64,000 nt of DNA, taken from NCBI GenBank assembly GCA_964035795.1, contig OZ038325.1:6536263-6600262 (forward strand), written 5' to 3'. This document shows, piece after piece, positions 44,661-57,641 of this stretch. The position numbers and the translations under genes are program-made. Every line of letters begins with the position of its first letter. The stretch's first letter is position 1. The notes below the pieces were generated by a model. That model ran no database searches, was not told where the DNA came from, and was given only the letters and a program-made list of their open reading frames with translations. The stretch comes from Pterobdella sp. o SKG-2022. Its lineage: Eukaryota > Annelida > Clitellata > Hirudinida > Piscicolidae.

Positions 44661-45060
44661 AAAAATATATATATATACACGAACACATACACACAAACAC
44701 ATACACACACACCAAATACCACTAAAAAACATAAACAAAGAGAAGAAGTGTTATTAAAGTTACATATAATAAAACAAAAAAAATAATATAAAACAAAAAA
44801 AATAAAACAAAAGGAAAAAACAATGGAAAGAATAATCATAAATAAAATAAAATATAGTTTTGGGAGGATGAGCGTATAATGAAAAAAAAGAAAATAAAAA
44901 TGATGTTTGGAAACATAATAAAAATAAAATAAGAATAAATAAAAAAATTAAGAATAAATATATAAAAATTAAAACCAATAAAAAACACCTTTGAAACATT
45001 ATATTCATTTTTCAGTAACATTTTCTCTTTTTCTCTAGAATATTCTTTTATGACATTGTT

Positions 45061-47290
45061 CACTAATTGTCATAATCTTCATTAGAAAGATTAATTTTCT
45101 ATTAAATTACACTATTTAATCGAATTATTATTATTTTTATTGTTTTTTTTTTTATTTTGCTATTATTGACTTGAATCACTGAAGTTCTAAATTTAAATTT
45201 TAACGAGTTTTTAATTCCTTAAAACCTTTTATGGTTTCTCTTATCACCTACACACTACACACAAATCAACTACACACTTTATTTCCATTTATTATTCTTG
45301 TTTTTTGTTATTATCGTTATGATTATTATTATTGTTAGTTTTATTATCAATATTGTTATTATTACTTTTTATTTTAATACTTATTACCCATATTAATCTT
45401 GCTATTTTTCTAGTTGAATGGTTATCTTTTACAATCTCTTAATATTGTTATCATTTTTGTTGTTATTATTTGTATTATACTTATGGTTTCCATATTTCTC
45501 ATCATTATTTTTCATACTATCCTTATTATCTTCATTATTCTAATGCTTATTATTCATATTATTTATGCTTATATTATTTCAATGGTTATTATTCACATTA
45601 TTTTTATCTTATTATCTTCCATGAATCCCATATGAGAATAATATGTTTCTAATTTAGAATAAAATTAAGCTTCAAGCTGATCTCACTGGCGCAGATAACT
45701 ACATTGAGAAAACGTTAAAACTTAGTCTCTAGGTTCGAATTCCTATCTGGTGATGTTTTCAGTTGCTTTTTATGATTTTGTGGAAGTAGTCAAACGAGGT
45801 TTTAGCAAGCTTTATTGCTTAATGTAAAAGAACCGAAAAAATTACTTCAAATCAAGAATGTTATATGAAAATAATATTATATTGTTTTTGAAATATGTAA
45901 TGAATTTAATAAAAAAAACTAGTTGCTAGACAATAATGGTGGAAACAAAATAAAAAGATAACTTCGAAAAATTAAACGAAAATAATAATAATGGTGTCAT
46001 AATGTAATCTTTGTCATAATAAAAATCATAATTCATTTTTTCATTAAAAATGAAATTTAATGACCAAAAAAAAATAGACTGGGTTTTTTTACATTCTAAG
46101 TTTATTCAAAAAAATAAATTAATATTTTTATAAAAAAACGCTGTTCATTTTTATTAGCATTATTCATACACATAAAAATAAGTTAGTTTTGCATTCTTTT
46201 AGTATTTTTATTGTTTTTTTTATAATAGTTTTTCATTATTATTGTTTTTATTTGTTTTGTTGATTATATATTATAAGTGAATTAGCTCGAAGTTTGTTTG
46301 AATAAAAACAAAAAAAAAACTATGAAAAAAATTAAAAGTTGGAAATAATTGAAAGATAATAATAAAAAATAAATCGAATTTTTTTTAAACTAAATAAAAT
46401 AAATTTAATTCTAAAAATTATTTAGCAAACAGATCTGTTCTGAGAATTTGAAATTCCTTGCAATTGAATTAATAGTTGAATTTTAAACAGATGCAGATGT
46501 TACTGAAAAAAAAAAAAAAAAAATAATAAACTCAGAAATAATGACAAAAAAAATAATAATAAATATAAAAATAATTGAAAAAAAAATTTTTTAAAAGTAT
46601 TTAACAAGAATATAATAGAATAAAAACACAAAATAATGAAGTCACCAAAAAATGAATGAAGATAAGCAATGAACAGAAAAAACAAAAAAAATGCAAATTA
46701 ATACATTAATAATAAATATAATAATGGAAAACTAAACAGCAAATCTTTAATGAAAAGAAAAAGATTTTTTTTATTAAATAAAAAAATTTTTGAAATTCCT
46801 AATTCTAAAATAAAATCGATCGTTTTTTGAATTTTACTTTCAAACTTCAAACTATCCAAGCTGTTTTTTATATTAACACTTGTAAAACTAATATTTTATT
46901 TAAATAATCAAAAAAAAAAATTTTAAATACATAATCAATCCTCAAAGCAGTTTTTTAATATTCATACTCATATATTTCCCGGTTTTATTTCATTTCATTT
47001 TTATTAGTTTTTTTATCTTTGATGTTAACGTTCAAAACGAGCTAATTTAAGAGGTCTCCGTGCTAAAACCATTTTTACCATTTTATTTCCAATTTATAAA
47101 AGCTTTTTTCATCCAATAACATATAAGATATTTTTCAACACTAAATTTAAAAAACCTTTTTTGCTTCACTGACAATAAATTGAAATCTCACGAAAAAATC
47201 ACTTAGAAATCGAGTATTATTTTAAAGCAAAACATAATAACAATTATTATCAACAGAGAACTCAGTTTTTTTGTAAATTTTTCTAAATCA
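45061..47290. other. Gene-free AT-rich DNA
   Basis: Apart from the tRNA-like relic, long T-rich (45100-45640) and A-rich (46300-46740) stretches. No coding similarity seen. Confidence 0.5.
45680..45755 (+). repeat. tRNA-derived relic
   Basis: A perfect B box, GGTTCGAATTCC at about 45732-45743, lies about 45 bases after an A-box-like ACTGGCGCAGATAAC. Outer bases (atctcac / tggtgat) pair only partly. A degraded tRNA or SINE head in gene-free DNA. Confidence 0.55.
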
Positions 47291-47379
47291 AAAGGACATT
47301 ATGTTCATATATTTTTAATTATCATCCACATCCTCCAAGCCTTTTCATCTTGCCAGCTAATTACCATCATCATTATCTT

Positions 47380-48450
47380 CATTAGTACTTCTATCATTAT
47401 TATTTTTATATTAGTACTTTCATCATCATCATTAACAGTTCTTTCATCACCACCATCATCACTATCATCACCACCATCATCACCATCAACATCACCATCA
47501 TCATCATCATCATCATCATCATTTTCTTCTTCTTCTTCTTCATCATCTTTATCATCATCATCGTCATCATCTTCATCATGGACCACCACCATCATCATCA
47601 TTATCATCATCTTTACTGTTACTGTCATCCTTGCCATCATCATTCCCCCATTACTTTAACCACCACAAACAACAATTTAATTCTTGGTTTTAGTTGTAGG
47701 TTTTGTTGAAAGCATATAATTGGAGTTCAAAATGTCATCTTTATATTGCGTGATAACTAAACGATCAAAACAAAAAACGCACACACATACAAGATACAAA
47801 AAATACATAAAGACAAAACACACACAAATACACACATGCACAATACACACATGCAATACACACACACCAGTTTTAAATTTCCATAAATGTTCTAATCAGC
47901 GTAAAGGCACAGGTAAATGACACTCTAAAAGGTTTAGGATGAAGATGAAGGTGGAGATGATGAAGAATGTGATGAGGATGATGATGATGATGAGAGCAGA
48001 TTTGTAAAGTTTTAAAAAAATTTTCAAAGAAAAAGTATATCAAAATCAAATGATAACTAGAATGAAAGGAAAGATAGCTGAAACTCTACTCTGAAAGGTT
48101 GCCAGCCCCACTAGCCAGCAAGCTTGAACGCTAGGAGGCTAATTATTGCTTTTTAACGTCATACTCACAACCAAATAGCAAAAAAGTTAATTGGAAAAAA
48201 AAGTATTCTAGAACTAACATTCAATGATGGGTGTGTTAGTACACAAATATACATGTATGCACTAAAAAATGATGAAGATGATGATAATAATGATGATGGT
48301 GGTGATGACGATGATGATGATGATGTTGATGGTGATGGCAGGAGGGTGGTGATGAAGATGATCATGATAAGAATGAAAATGATGGTGATGCTGATGATGA
48401 GGATGATGCTGATGATGAGGATGATGGTGATGATGATGATGCTGGTGACA
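47380..48450. repeat. ATC/GAT trinucleotide patches
   Basis: ATC-rich tract at 47380-47640 and GAT-rich tract at 47940-47995 and 48265-48450: reverse-complement repeat types about 0.7 kb apart. Between them, 48085-48150 is a GC-richer patch of unknown origin. Confidence 0.8.
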
Positions 48451-50007
48451 AACGAAGGTAATTAAACGATTGACAGATAGATAGAAAAGACATTAAAAAA
48501 AATCAGTTATTTTTTACCATTTAATTTGTATTTAAAGATTTTTATAAAGAAGAAAATTTGGAAAAGAAATTGGAAAAATATAAGTTTTATGGTTGTTTTT
48601 TTGACGTAACATTTATATGATGAAAAAAATCGATATTTTATGATATCACACAAAAGGAAGAACTGAGAATTGATATTAGTGTGTTTTTTTGGAGAAGATA
48701 ATTTTTGAAGTTGTTTGAAGATGAAGATGGATGTGCATATAATATAAAAATTATGAATCAATAAAAAATCATTTATTTGTTGTTTAAGCTCAGTTTGTTT
48801 TGTTTATATTGGTCCTAAAAAAGCGAAAAAAAATTAATATTGGTGTGAAACAACATAAATAATAATAAAAGTAATTTTAACTGAAAAAATAGTAATAATA
48901 AAGGCTAATAAAAAAAAGTAATAACAATAATTGTAGTTAAATCATTAAATTGCAACCGTTATATTTATTATTATTGTTCTTATTATCGAAATTCTGATAA
49001 CATCTTAGGTCAAGTGCGTGTTTCCTTGTTTTTCTAGGTCTTTCGTTTGTCTGTCTAGATATTTATGTGTTTCTCTGAACTTTCGTGAGTTTTTCTATTT
49101 ATTTTTGAGTTTTTTTAATTAATTGTTTGTTTTTTTTAAACATAGTTATTTCTTGTTTTGCTAAATATTCATTCTTTTTTCTTCTTTTTTGTCGAGTATC
49201 CTTATTACTTTATATTTTTCCATATGTTGTCTTCATATTTTTCTTATTAATAGAAACATTTAAATAACTCTTTGTCCATGTGTTTTTATATATTCTTAGT
49301 ATTTCTTTGTCTGTCTGATTATTTATGCTTTCGATTAAATATTCTTTCTAAATGTAGTTTCGGTTTTTTATATATCTTTATATTACCACATAAACTTGTC
49401 CTTTTAATTGAATATCTTAATACGGTTTAAATGCGTCTTTTCTTATTCCTAATTCATTCTAAATGTTCTGCTTAATGTCTTATTTGTTCTGTTTAAATTT
49501 ATCATGTACAATTAAATTTTTTAAATTCTAGTCTACTTGTACGGATGATTTTAGAATAATCCTTTTAAGTGTGTCTTGCTGTTCTCTTAATTGTACCGCC
49601 GAGTTTGCTTGGATATGAGGTATATAACGTGGATACCTTTATTTACTTAATATTTTCCCATCATTAATTTGTCATTGTCAACGTCATCATTCAGCTTAAA
49701 AAAGATTATGCTATGCAATTTTGATGGAATTTAGCTATATATTCAAAAAGCTTTTAATTTATTTAAAATATGATTATTAATTTAAAAAGTGCCAAGCAAG
49801 TAAGAATCAGTTTTTTTAAATGAATTTATTGTATTTTTTGAATATAACTTACGATTTTAAATATCTATATTTTTAGTATAATTATAATATCAAATGCATT
49901 TCATACGTAAGTGTATTTAAGCACATTGGAATCATTGAAAAACAAAAGAAACTATAAAGAACTGACCATTTACTATATCAAAGAGTATTTATACAAGCTC
50001 TTGAAGA

Positions 50008-50107
50008 TAAAATAATGGAGGAGGATAAGGAAGAAGAAGAGGGAAAAGAGAAAAAGGAGGAAAAGAAAGAAGAAACAGAAAAAAAAGAAGAAAAAGAAAC
50101 GAAAAAG
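50008..50107. repeat. Polypurine tract, about 100 bases
   Basis: The plus strand is almost wholly A and G (gaagaagaagaggg, aaagaaagaagaaac). It is followed by about four copies of a 20-bp unit containing tatctatctacttct (50108-50190). Confidence 0.85.
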
Positions 50108-50620
50108 ATATCTATCTACTTCAAAATTTATCTATCTACTTCTAAATTTATCTATCTACTTCTAAATTTTTATATCTACTTCTAAATCTCTTCATCTATC
50201 TTTCAATGTACCCTTGTATAACTAAAAATATTTTTAAAAATTTATAAGTGTATCTAAGTTGAATTCTGTCTGTGTTTCTGTATACCCTATTTAAACAAAT
50301 GATTATGTAGACTTAGAACAACAAACATAAAAGTGGAGGAGCCAAATGGAATGTTATGTTGAAATTTGAAGTGATTAACAAGTTTTGAGCTGTTATTTAG
50401 GATATATGTGGTGTTTTTTATAATGAGATGTGGTTTAGTATAAAGTGGTGAAACAGTGTTGTGTGATGTGGTGTAAGGTAATGTGATGCGGTGTGGCATG
50501 ATGGGGTGTTGTCTAAGGTGATCCACTGAAAGGTGGAGTGGTGTGGTGTTATGTGGGAGTGTAGAGGAATTGGTGTAGTGTGACACGGCATTTCTCAAAA
50601 TTAGCATTCAGTGTCAGTTT

Positions 50621-53600
50621 CATTGTTTTCAGTTAAATTTTGCTGTTATTGTCGTCGTAATATAAAAGAAAGCATTTGTGGTTATTATTATCAAATTGAG
50701 CGGAAATAAATAGGAAATAAAAAAGAAAATGACGATTTTTTTGAGTAATGCCACTCAGAAATATAATTTGGATTCCGCATCGTTCTGTAACCAAATTTGA
50801 AATTTCTTTTTGTTTTAGCTGAAAATATTTATGCATAAGAACAATAATAATAAGATTTAGAAACAAAAAATGGAAATCTCAATATAAATATAATTATGAA
50901 AATTGAAATCAACATAATGATTAATATACAAAATTATTGGACAAAAATATAAAAAAATAATAATAAAAAAAATAAAAACGAAAACAATAATGAGGTTTTT
51001 TGTTATTGAAGTTGTTTAATCGCTTTCCATCTGACTAACAATATCTTATTACATTGTGCATGCCTTGATGTGATGGTAATGATAACAATAAAAATAGGGA
51101 AAATAAAAGAAGATAAATAAGAATAATGAAGAAAAAATAATTATGATAAAAAAACTATGAAAATGTGAAGAACAAAAAGTAACAAAAAATAAAAAAAAAC
51201 GAAAAATAACAATATTCATAAAAGTATCGATAAAAAAAAATAATAAGCATAATAAAAACTGAAAAACAAGAAACTACAAACGAAAAAAATAGTCTAACAT
51301 TAAAAATAACCAAAAAATAAAGTTTTATTTTGCAAATAATTTGCTCAAAACATTTGCGCTCGAATAATTGTCGAGTTGGATTTGGAAAAAATCTAATTAA
51401 AAAGATTTTTGTGTGAAAAATATAAAAAAAACAGAAAAAAAAAAAAAATGAAACTTTATAAAAATACATGAAAAAATTTAAAAAAATCATGAATCTCATA
51501 CTTTATGACTCATAAGGCAAGATGTGAAAAAGATTAATTTTTTATTAAAAAAAAGCAAAAAACCGAGGTTGGAAATGTATGTAATAAAATTATCAGAAAA
51601 AACTTCGTTGAAAAAATTTTTCACCAAAGAACTCTTTTAGCTCGTAATTATGAAAGCCGACAACAAAATAAATATAGTTGGAAAATTCTACTGAAATAGT
51701 GAAAAATGAATGATTTAACACACAAAAACTCATCAACAAATTCAAAGTTTACATGTTCAAAGTTAAAATTGAATTGAATTAAAAAATAAAACAGATAAAA
51801 AATTTAATTCACATAAAAATTAAAAAAAAATGGCAAAAAACATTCAAAAAATTTTTCAAAATATTGAATCTGAACAAATCAAAACTGAAAAATTATAAAG
51901 ACACTTAAAGCGACGAAAAAAAGAAAAAATAACTTTCAAGCTCAAGTGGAACTTGAAAGCAGGGTCAAAACAATGAAAACAACAGACTCTGATTAAAGCT
52001 GGAATAAAACTAAAATAAACCAAATTAAACTAAAGAAAAAAAAGTTTTAAATGAATTTTAAAAACAACAAAAAACCTGAATAAAACCAAAATTTAAAAAT
52101 TCAAAAAAACTAAATAAGAACAAAGCTCCTAGCACAAAAAAAGGTTTAAACTAAAAAAAACTCGTACAAACTATAAACAAAAAGCCAGTTCAAAGCTTTA
52201 AAACCTGAAGGCCTTACAACTTAGCAACTTAATCACAAGCTTATTAGTTCTCCCATGCATTTTTATGCCAGGGATATTTTTAAAAATTATACGTGCAAAT
52301 GTTTGAAAATTTTCGTGTTTTTTTTTTGGTCTACAATATTAAAGATTTCTTCGTCTTCGTTCCATAATCGTTTTTATTCATAATTAAAATGTATGCTTCA
52401 AGATTGGAATTTCATATTAAGAATCATAAAGCAGTCATTTCCTTAAAATATCTTTTTAACTTATTGCAAGAATTTTTTTCACAATTTCTTTAGTTTTAAG
52501 TTTTTTGAAATAATAAAAATTTTAGGTGAGCTTATTGTCCCATCAAAACTGAAACTTCCAATAAGTACAACCTCATCATAAGTTATCAGTAGGTTGTAGA
52601 TGCCGAAGCTTCGGTTTTTTTGATGCAATAAAAATCTTTAAAATCTCCTCATTATGAAAAATGACTCATTAGTTTTACTATTTCAATAATTTTTGTTTTC
52701 AGTTTTATTCGATTTATCATTTAATTTCTTTAATTGGGTTTTTATAAGTTTGTTTTTATTGTTTTTTCATGATTGATGCTATTATTTTTTTTTCTTGTTA
52801 TGACATAAACAAACGAATGCCTGTTGAGAGGTGGAAAATGTTTTTTGAATTGAGAAAACACACTTTTCACACCTCGTTTAAGAATAAAAACAACAAATAA
52901 GTAGAACAAAGGGGATACTAAAAAATAAATTATAAGTAAAAATAAATAAAAACATCCGTTGAAAAACAAAAATATACAAAATATGAAAAAAAATTGAAAT
53001 CAAAATTTGATAAAATGATATCAATAAATATTATTTGTTTGTATTAATGATAATAATATTTTTCATAATAAGAATAAAAAGTGAAATGAAATAAAAATAA
53101 TTATCCCATACAAAACAATAAAAACAACAATAATTAACAATATAATAAAAAAAATAACAATAATAATTGCATTCAAAATAATAATAAAAATAATAATAAT
53201 AATAATCCTATTCGAACAAATAAAAGTAAAACTTCAGAACACGTCAAGACGTGGTCAAAAGTGTAAGGTTTTCAGCAGTGGTTAAATAACAATGAATAAT
53301 AACAATAATGAAAAATAATAATTATATATTTGAAAAAATAATGAAAATCAATAAATATAATAATATATATGAAGTTAAATCAATATTCCTACTAAAAAAT
53401 AATCATAAAACTCATGTTACTAAAAGGAAGAATAACAATAATAAAAGTAAAAATAAATTGAAGAATACAAAAACAAGAACAATAAAAAAACAATAAAAAT
53501 AATGGAAACAAAGAAAAAACAATAATACGAATAATAGAAATAATAACAGATATATTAAAAAGCAATGTATCCTGTGGATTTCAATTACAAGGGAGACTTT

Positions 53601-54800
53601 ATGTGTATAATTTTGTGATTGTTATATTTGAGAGATTGTTATTTTTATTATTATTCATAAAATTTATTTTTTTTGTTGTTATTATTTTTATTGTTGCTCA
53701 TGAAACCCACTTTTTTGTGTTATTGTTTTTGATAACACCGTTATTGTTTTTTTTTGTTGCTTTATATATAAGTTTCTTTTTTTTCTTAACAATATTGCTA
53801 TTAATAATGCGAATAGTTTTATTTGCTTCTATTTCAGCTATGTTATCAATAATATTACTTCTATTTATTGCTAATGTTACTTTTATTTCTTTTATTTTTA
53901 TTGATATTTTGATTATTTTTTCAAAATTTTGTTTTTGCCATCATTTTATTTTAGTTTTTGTTATTTTTATTTATATTAATTTTATTTTTAGCACTGTTTA
54001 AAAGTGAACGTACATCAAACAAAAAAAATTTCGATTTATTTAAGAGATTAACTTCGAATCCATTATTCATAGTTATCTTATTACTGTTTGAATTATTTTA
54101 GTTTTGTTATATTTAATTTTTACTTTTTTTGGTTCTTCTATTTATATGAACTTTATATTTTTGTTTTATCGCTATTAATTTTCCCTTTCACCTCACTCAT
54201 TGTTTTTTCTATATCACCATTTTTTTTATGAGTTTTTTTTGTTCTTGTTATTTTTTGCATTATTAATATTTTTGTTTTTATTGCTTCACTAGTTATATAA
54301 TTGTACGTTAATCGTATTAATTTAATTACAAGTCTAAAAATATCTTAAGAATGTGTTGGAATTACTTCTATTTTGTTTAATTACTTTATTTTTTTTTTTA
54401 TTTTGCTAGTATTGTCAACATTATTATTATTTTTGCAATTTTTTTCTACAACTATTATTATCTTCATTTTCACTTTTTTTTATTTTTTTTTATATTTAGC
54501 TTCAATATTAAATTTATTTTTAAAAAATTTTTTTATGACTATCTCTATTTTTATATTTTATATATTTTTCACTAACATTTTTACTTTTCTATTAATATTT
54601 TTATTATTTGGCTCTTATTAATATTTTTTTATTCTTATTATCATTATTATTATTTTTATTATCATTCGGGCTGTTTGTTCCTCATATGATAGATCTAACT
54701 TTGAAGTCTATCCTGATCTATGTTTGTTCCTACCTGTCTATATTCATGCTAATTTTTTCATGTGTATGTTTGTGTGTGTGCGTGTATGTGTGCATGTGTG
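50621..54800. other. Gene-free AT-rich DNA with strand asymmetry
   Basis: A-rich on the plus strand from about 50860 to 53520, then strongly T-rich from about 53590 to 54720. Long Phe/Ile/Leu frames in the T-rich part are compositional. No element recognised. Confidence 0.5.
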
Positions 54801-55164
54801 CATATTAGTGCCTATTAGTACGTTATAAGTATTTACGAGTGTGAGTTCTGTGTTTTTTATTTTTTTTCCACCCAGGTGTGCTCAGCTCTCCTACTGATGA
54901 TGTGTGTGAGCTTATTTTAAATGTGATTTTTATTCACATATGCGTATGGCTTATAGCAAGTTGCCTGTTTGTTCATATGCTTGCAAGAGTTTGTGTGTGT
55001 GTTTAATTGCGGTTACATGAGCACGTTTGTGTGTATGTATGTAAATGTGTTAGTACGTGTATTTTGCATGTGTCGTTTCCTTCAAACCTAAACCGATGAA
55101 AGTACTGTTAATTTATATTGGCAAGACATCAACAATACTCTAGCCTCCATATAACACAACGCAA

Positions 55165-55240
55165 TACACTTCAGAATTGAACTCACAACGTGGAGCTTGT
55201 ACTGAAAATTAAAAGCACTGAAACAGGTGCTTAAAAAGCA
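55165..55240 (-). repeat. Possible tRNA-derived relic
   Basis: On the minus strand a B-box core GTTCAATTC (55174-55182) follows a D-arm-like agcacctgtttcagtgct. The anticodon arm is not convincing. Confidence 0.3.
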
Positions 55241-55489
55241 TTATTCACCAGTAGGCGGCGTCTGTAGACAGTGTGGTAGTGTGGTGGAGTGAGACTTTGA
55301 GCCAGGTAGGAGTGTTAAGTAGCTTGGATATGCAAATTAGTAGATAAAGTAAATAAACGAGCTAGATAGATGAAAGAAATAGATAAAAATAGATAGATAT
55401 AAGTTAGTTTGAGAGTGTATATATAAAGAAGATTAATGAGTCGATATCTGAAGTAGATAGATAAATTACGTAAATTAAGTATAACATAA

Positions 55490-55595
55490 GAAGATAGCTG
55501 AAAGTAGATAGATAAAGTAGATAGATAAAGTAGATAGATAAAGTAGATAGATAAAGGAGATAGATAAAGGAGATAGATAAAGTAGATAGATAAAT
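55490..55595. repeat. 13-bp minisatellite
   Basis: About seven copies of agtagatagataa on the plus strand, with minor variants (aggagatagataa). Confidence 0.88.
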
Positions 55596-56169
55596 AAAAC
55601 ACTACATAAAACATAAAAAACACAACCAAAACCTAAAGGTACATGAATGCATTCAGATTTCAATTAGCCTAGATCCAAACACATGCAAACATCAGCTCAC
55701 AAAGCAACTCTACTTGGCTTTCTATAAGACTAACTCATAGCTTGAAACACGATAAATTTCTCTAGAGGTTGCATTATAAGGTAGATGGCAGGGTATGCTT
55801 CTTAGAAGATTATCAAGTACGTTGTATTAATAAATATATATTTTTTAGGTTTTTTAATATTATCTAGAGAGAAAATGTTTAGATGAAGTTATTTTCAAAA
55901 AAGATAAACCAAAATTTTCGACAAATTCAACTTTGTTATAACTCATATTGTTATAACATATTATTATTATTATGTTGTTCTTGTTCGTCGATTCGTCTTA
56001 GATATATTATAAATTATATTATTATTATATATATAATAATACCAATGTCTCTGTAGGGCCAGATCTTCAGAGCTGTCTCTGAAGCAACATCATAAAGAAA
56101 ATAATGATGGGTTTTTATACTGAATAAAAGCTCCTAAATAGACTTTTCAACAAAATTGTATTGTATTCC

Positions 56170-56275
56170 AGTAAGGTGCTGATCTAAGTTTTGGGATAAA
56201 CTTACTATAGCGCCTCTGAATGATGTGTAAGAGGCGCTATATAAGTAATTCATTATTATTATTATTATATTCTTG
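56170..56275 (+). repeat. SINE-like 3' tail: GC hairpin plus ATT tail
   Basis: A perfect 11-bp-arm hairpin, atagcgcctct ... agaggcgctat (56207-56240), is followed by taagtaattc and an ATT run (56252-56268). Such a GCGC hairpin with a short ATT tail is typical of SINE 3' ends in invertebrates. The related motif tataaagcgc occurs at 61290. Confidence 0.55.
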
Positions 56276-56300
56276 TGTTGTATTCACCATTTTTTTAAGG

Positions 56301-56500
56301 NNNNNNNNNNNNNNNNNNNNNNNNNNNNNNNNNNNNNNNNNNNNNNNNNNNNNNNNNNNNNNNNNNNNNNNNNNNNNNNNNNNNNNNNNNNNNNNNNNNN
56401 NNNNNNNNNNNNNNNNNNNNNNNNNNNNNNNNNNNNNNNNNNNNNNNNNNNNNNNNNNNNNNNNNNNNNNNNNNNNNNNNNNNNNNNNNNNNNNNNNNNN
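56301..56500. other. Assembly gap of 200 N
   Basis: Exactly 200 N, so a scaffold gap, probably of default size. It breaks just after the SINE-like tail. Confidence 1.
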
Positions 56501-57641
56501 TGCAATGGTCCTGGAACATGTGTGCCCATGTGTCTTATTGCTTTCATCTTCAACATCCTCTCTTTCAAATATCACACAAAAATAGTTTTTATTGAGAGTT
56601 TTTGTAGAGTGAAAACTTTGTCACTGTCAGGTCGCATATTGTATCATCTGTGTGATGTTTTTGTTGTTTTGTGGCCCAAACTGGCTCGTGACCACACCAA
56701 AGCTTCATACTTGGGCAGAATCATTTAAATCATTATCATCATCATTTTGTTTCAAAATTAATATAACAAACTCAAAAGTGTTCACTTTGTCATTCTCAAC
56801 ATTGCTACTTGTCTTTCAAATTCTTTCAAATGGGCTAACAATTAATAGTCGCAAGCTTTCAAAAGTTGAAAATAAACAGATAATATACAGATTGTCTGTT
56901 TCACTTAGGCTATTTTCATTCTTCTTGTCTATTTTTCCTTATTTAGTAAACTTTTCAAATTTTTGTTTCAAAAGTAATAAATTAAAATGTTTTTGGCTTC
57001 TGAATAATAAAAAACCCTAGAAAATTGTCTGCTTCTTTCAATTTTGTTATTATCGGATAATTATTGTTCACAATAAATTAAGAGTACATCTGATGAAGTT
57101 TTTAAAAAATGAATCTATTAAAATAATGTCGTTCCAATGTATGCAATCTCTTGCTCCACTCAAAAATACACACGTTGTCAACAACTGGGACACCACACAA
57201 ATGGATGCTTGTGATCAGTTTCTCCAACGCAAGGAGACTGCAGTTATTTAACGTGCCATATCCCTACATTGCTGGGGGCTTGAACTTGTTTTTTTTCACA
57301 TCCGTCACATTACCTTTAATTTCATAATTATGGGATTAGACTGGGCTTACTGTCAGTGTTTCACATAATCCATTGTTTTTTTATTGCTAGTTAACTGGTC
57401 TTGTGTTTATTATATTCAGTTTTCTATGTTGTCTGAATGAGTCATGGTGTCTATTTTTAGAGCAATACAGGTGAAATTGAGCCTCGGTAAATATCAAATA
57501 ACATAAAGTTATCTGAGACTTTTGAAACACTTTTATAAAGATTTCTTTCAGATCTACCTTTAATTTTATCAATTTTTATTTTTTAAGAAATCTTAGCTTA
57601 TTAGGGTGCTAGTTGGACGTGATGAAATAATTTTCTCGATA
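56501..57641. other. Upstream region of the hillarin gene
   Basis: Probably includes its promoter and 5' UTR. A GC-richer patch at 57120-57260 could be a non-coding exon, and an acceptor-like cttattag lies at 57597-57604 just before the coding start. None of this is proven. Confidence 0.4.

Noticed and set aside
44394..44839. Cys/Val and His/Thr frames around the AC microsatellite
   Set aside because: Dinucleotide repeat translations only.
50287..50607. 106-codon minus-strand frame, His/Thr/Pro-rich
   Set aside because: Derived from a degenerate ACACC/TGTGG simple repeat; no domain and no codon bias like the real exons.
53603..54808. Several Phe/Ile/Leu-rich plus-strand frames resembling membrane proteins
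   Set aside because: Explained by the strongly T-rich composition; no conserved motif or start context.
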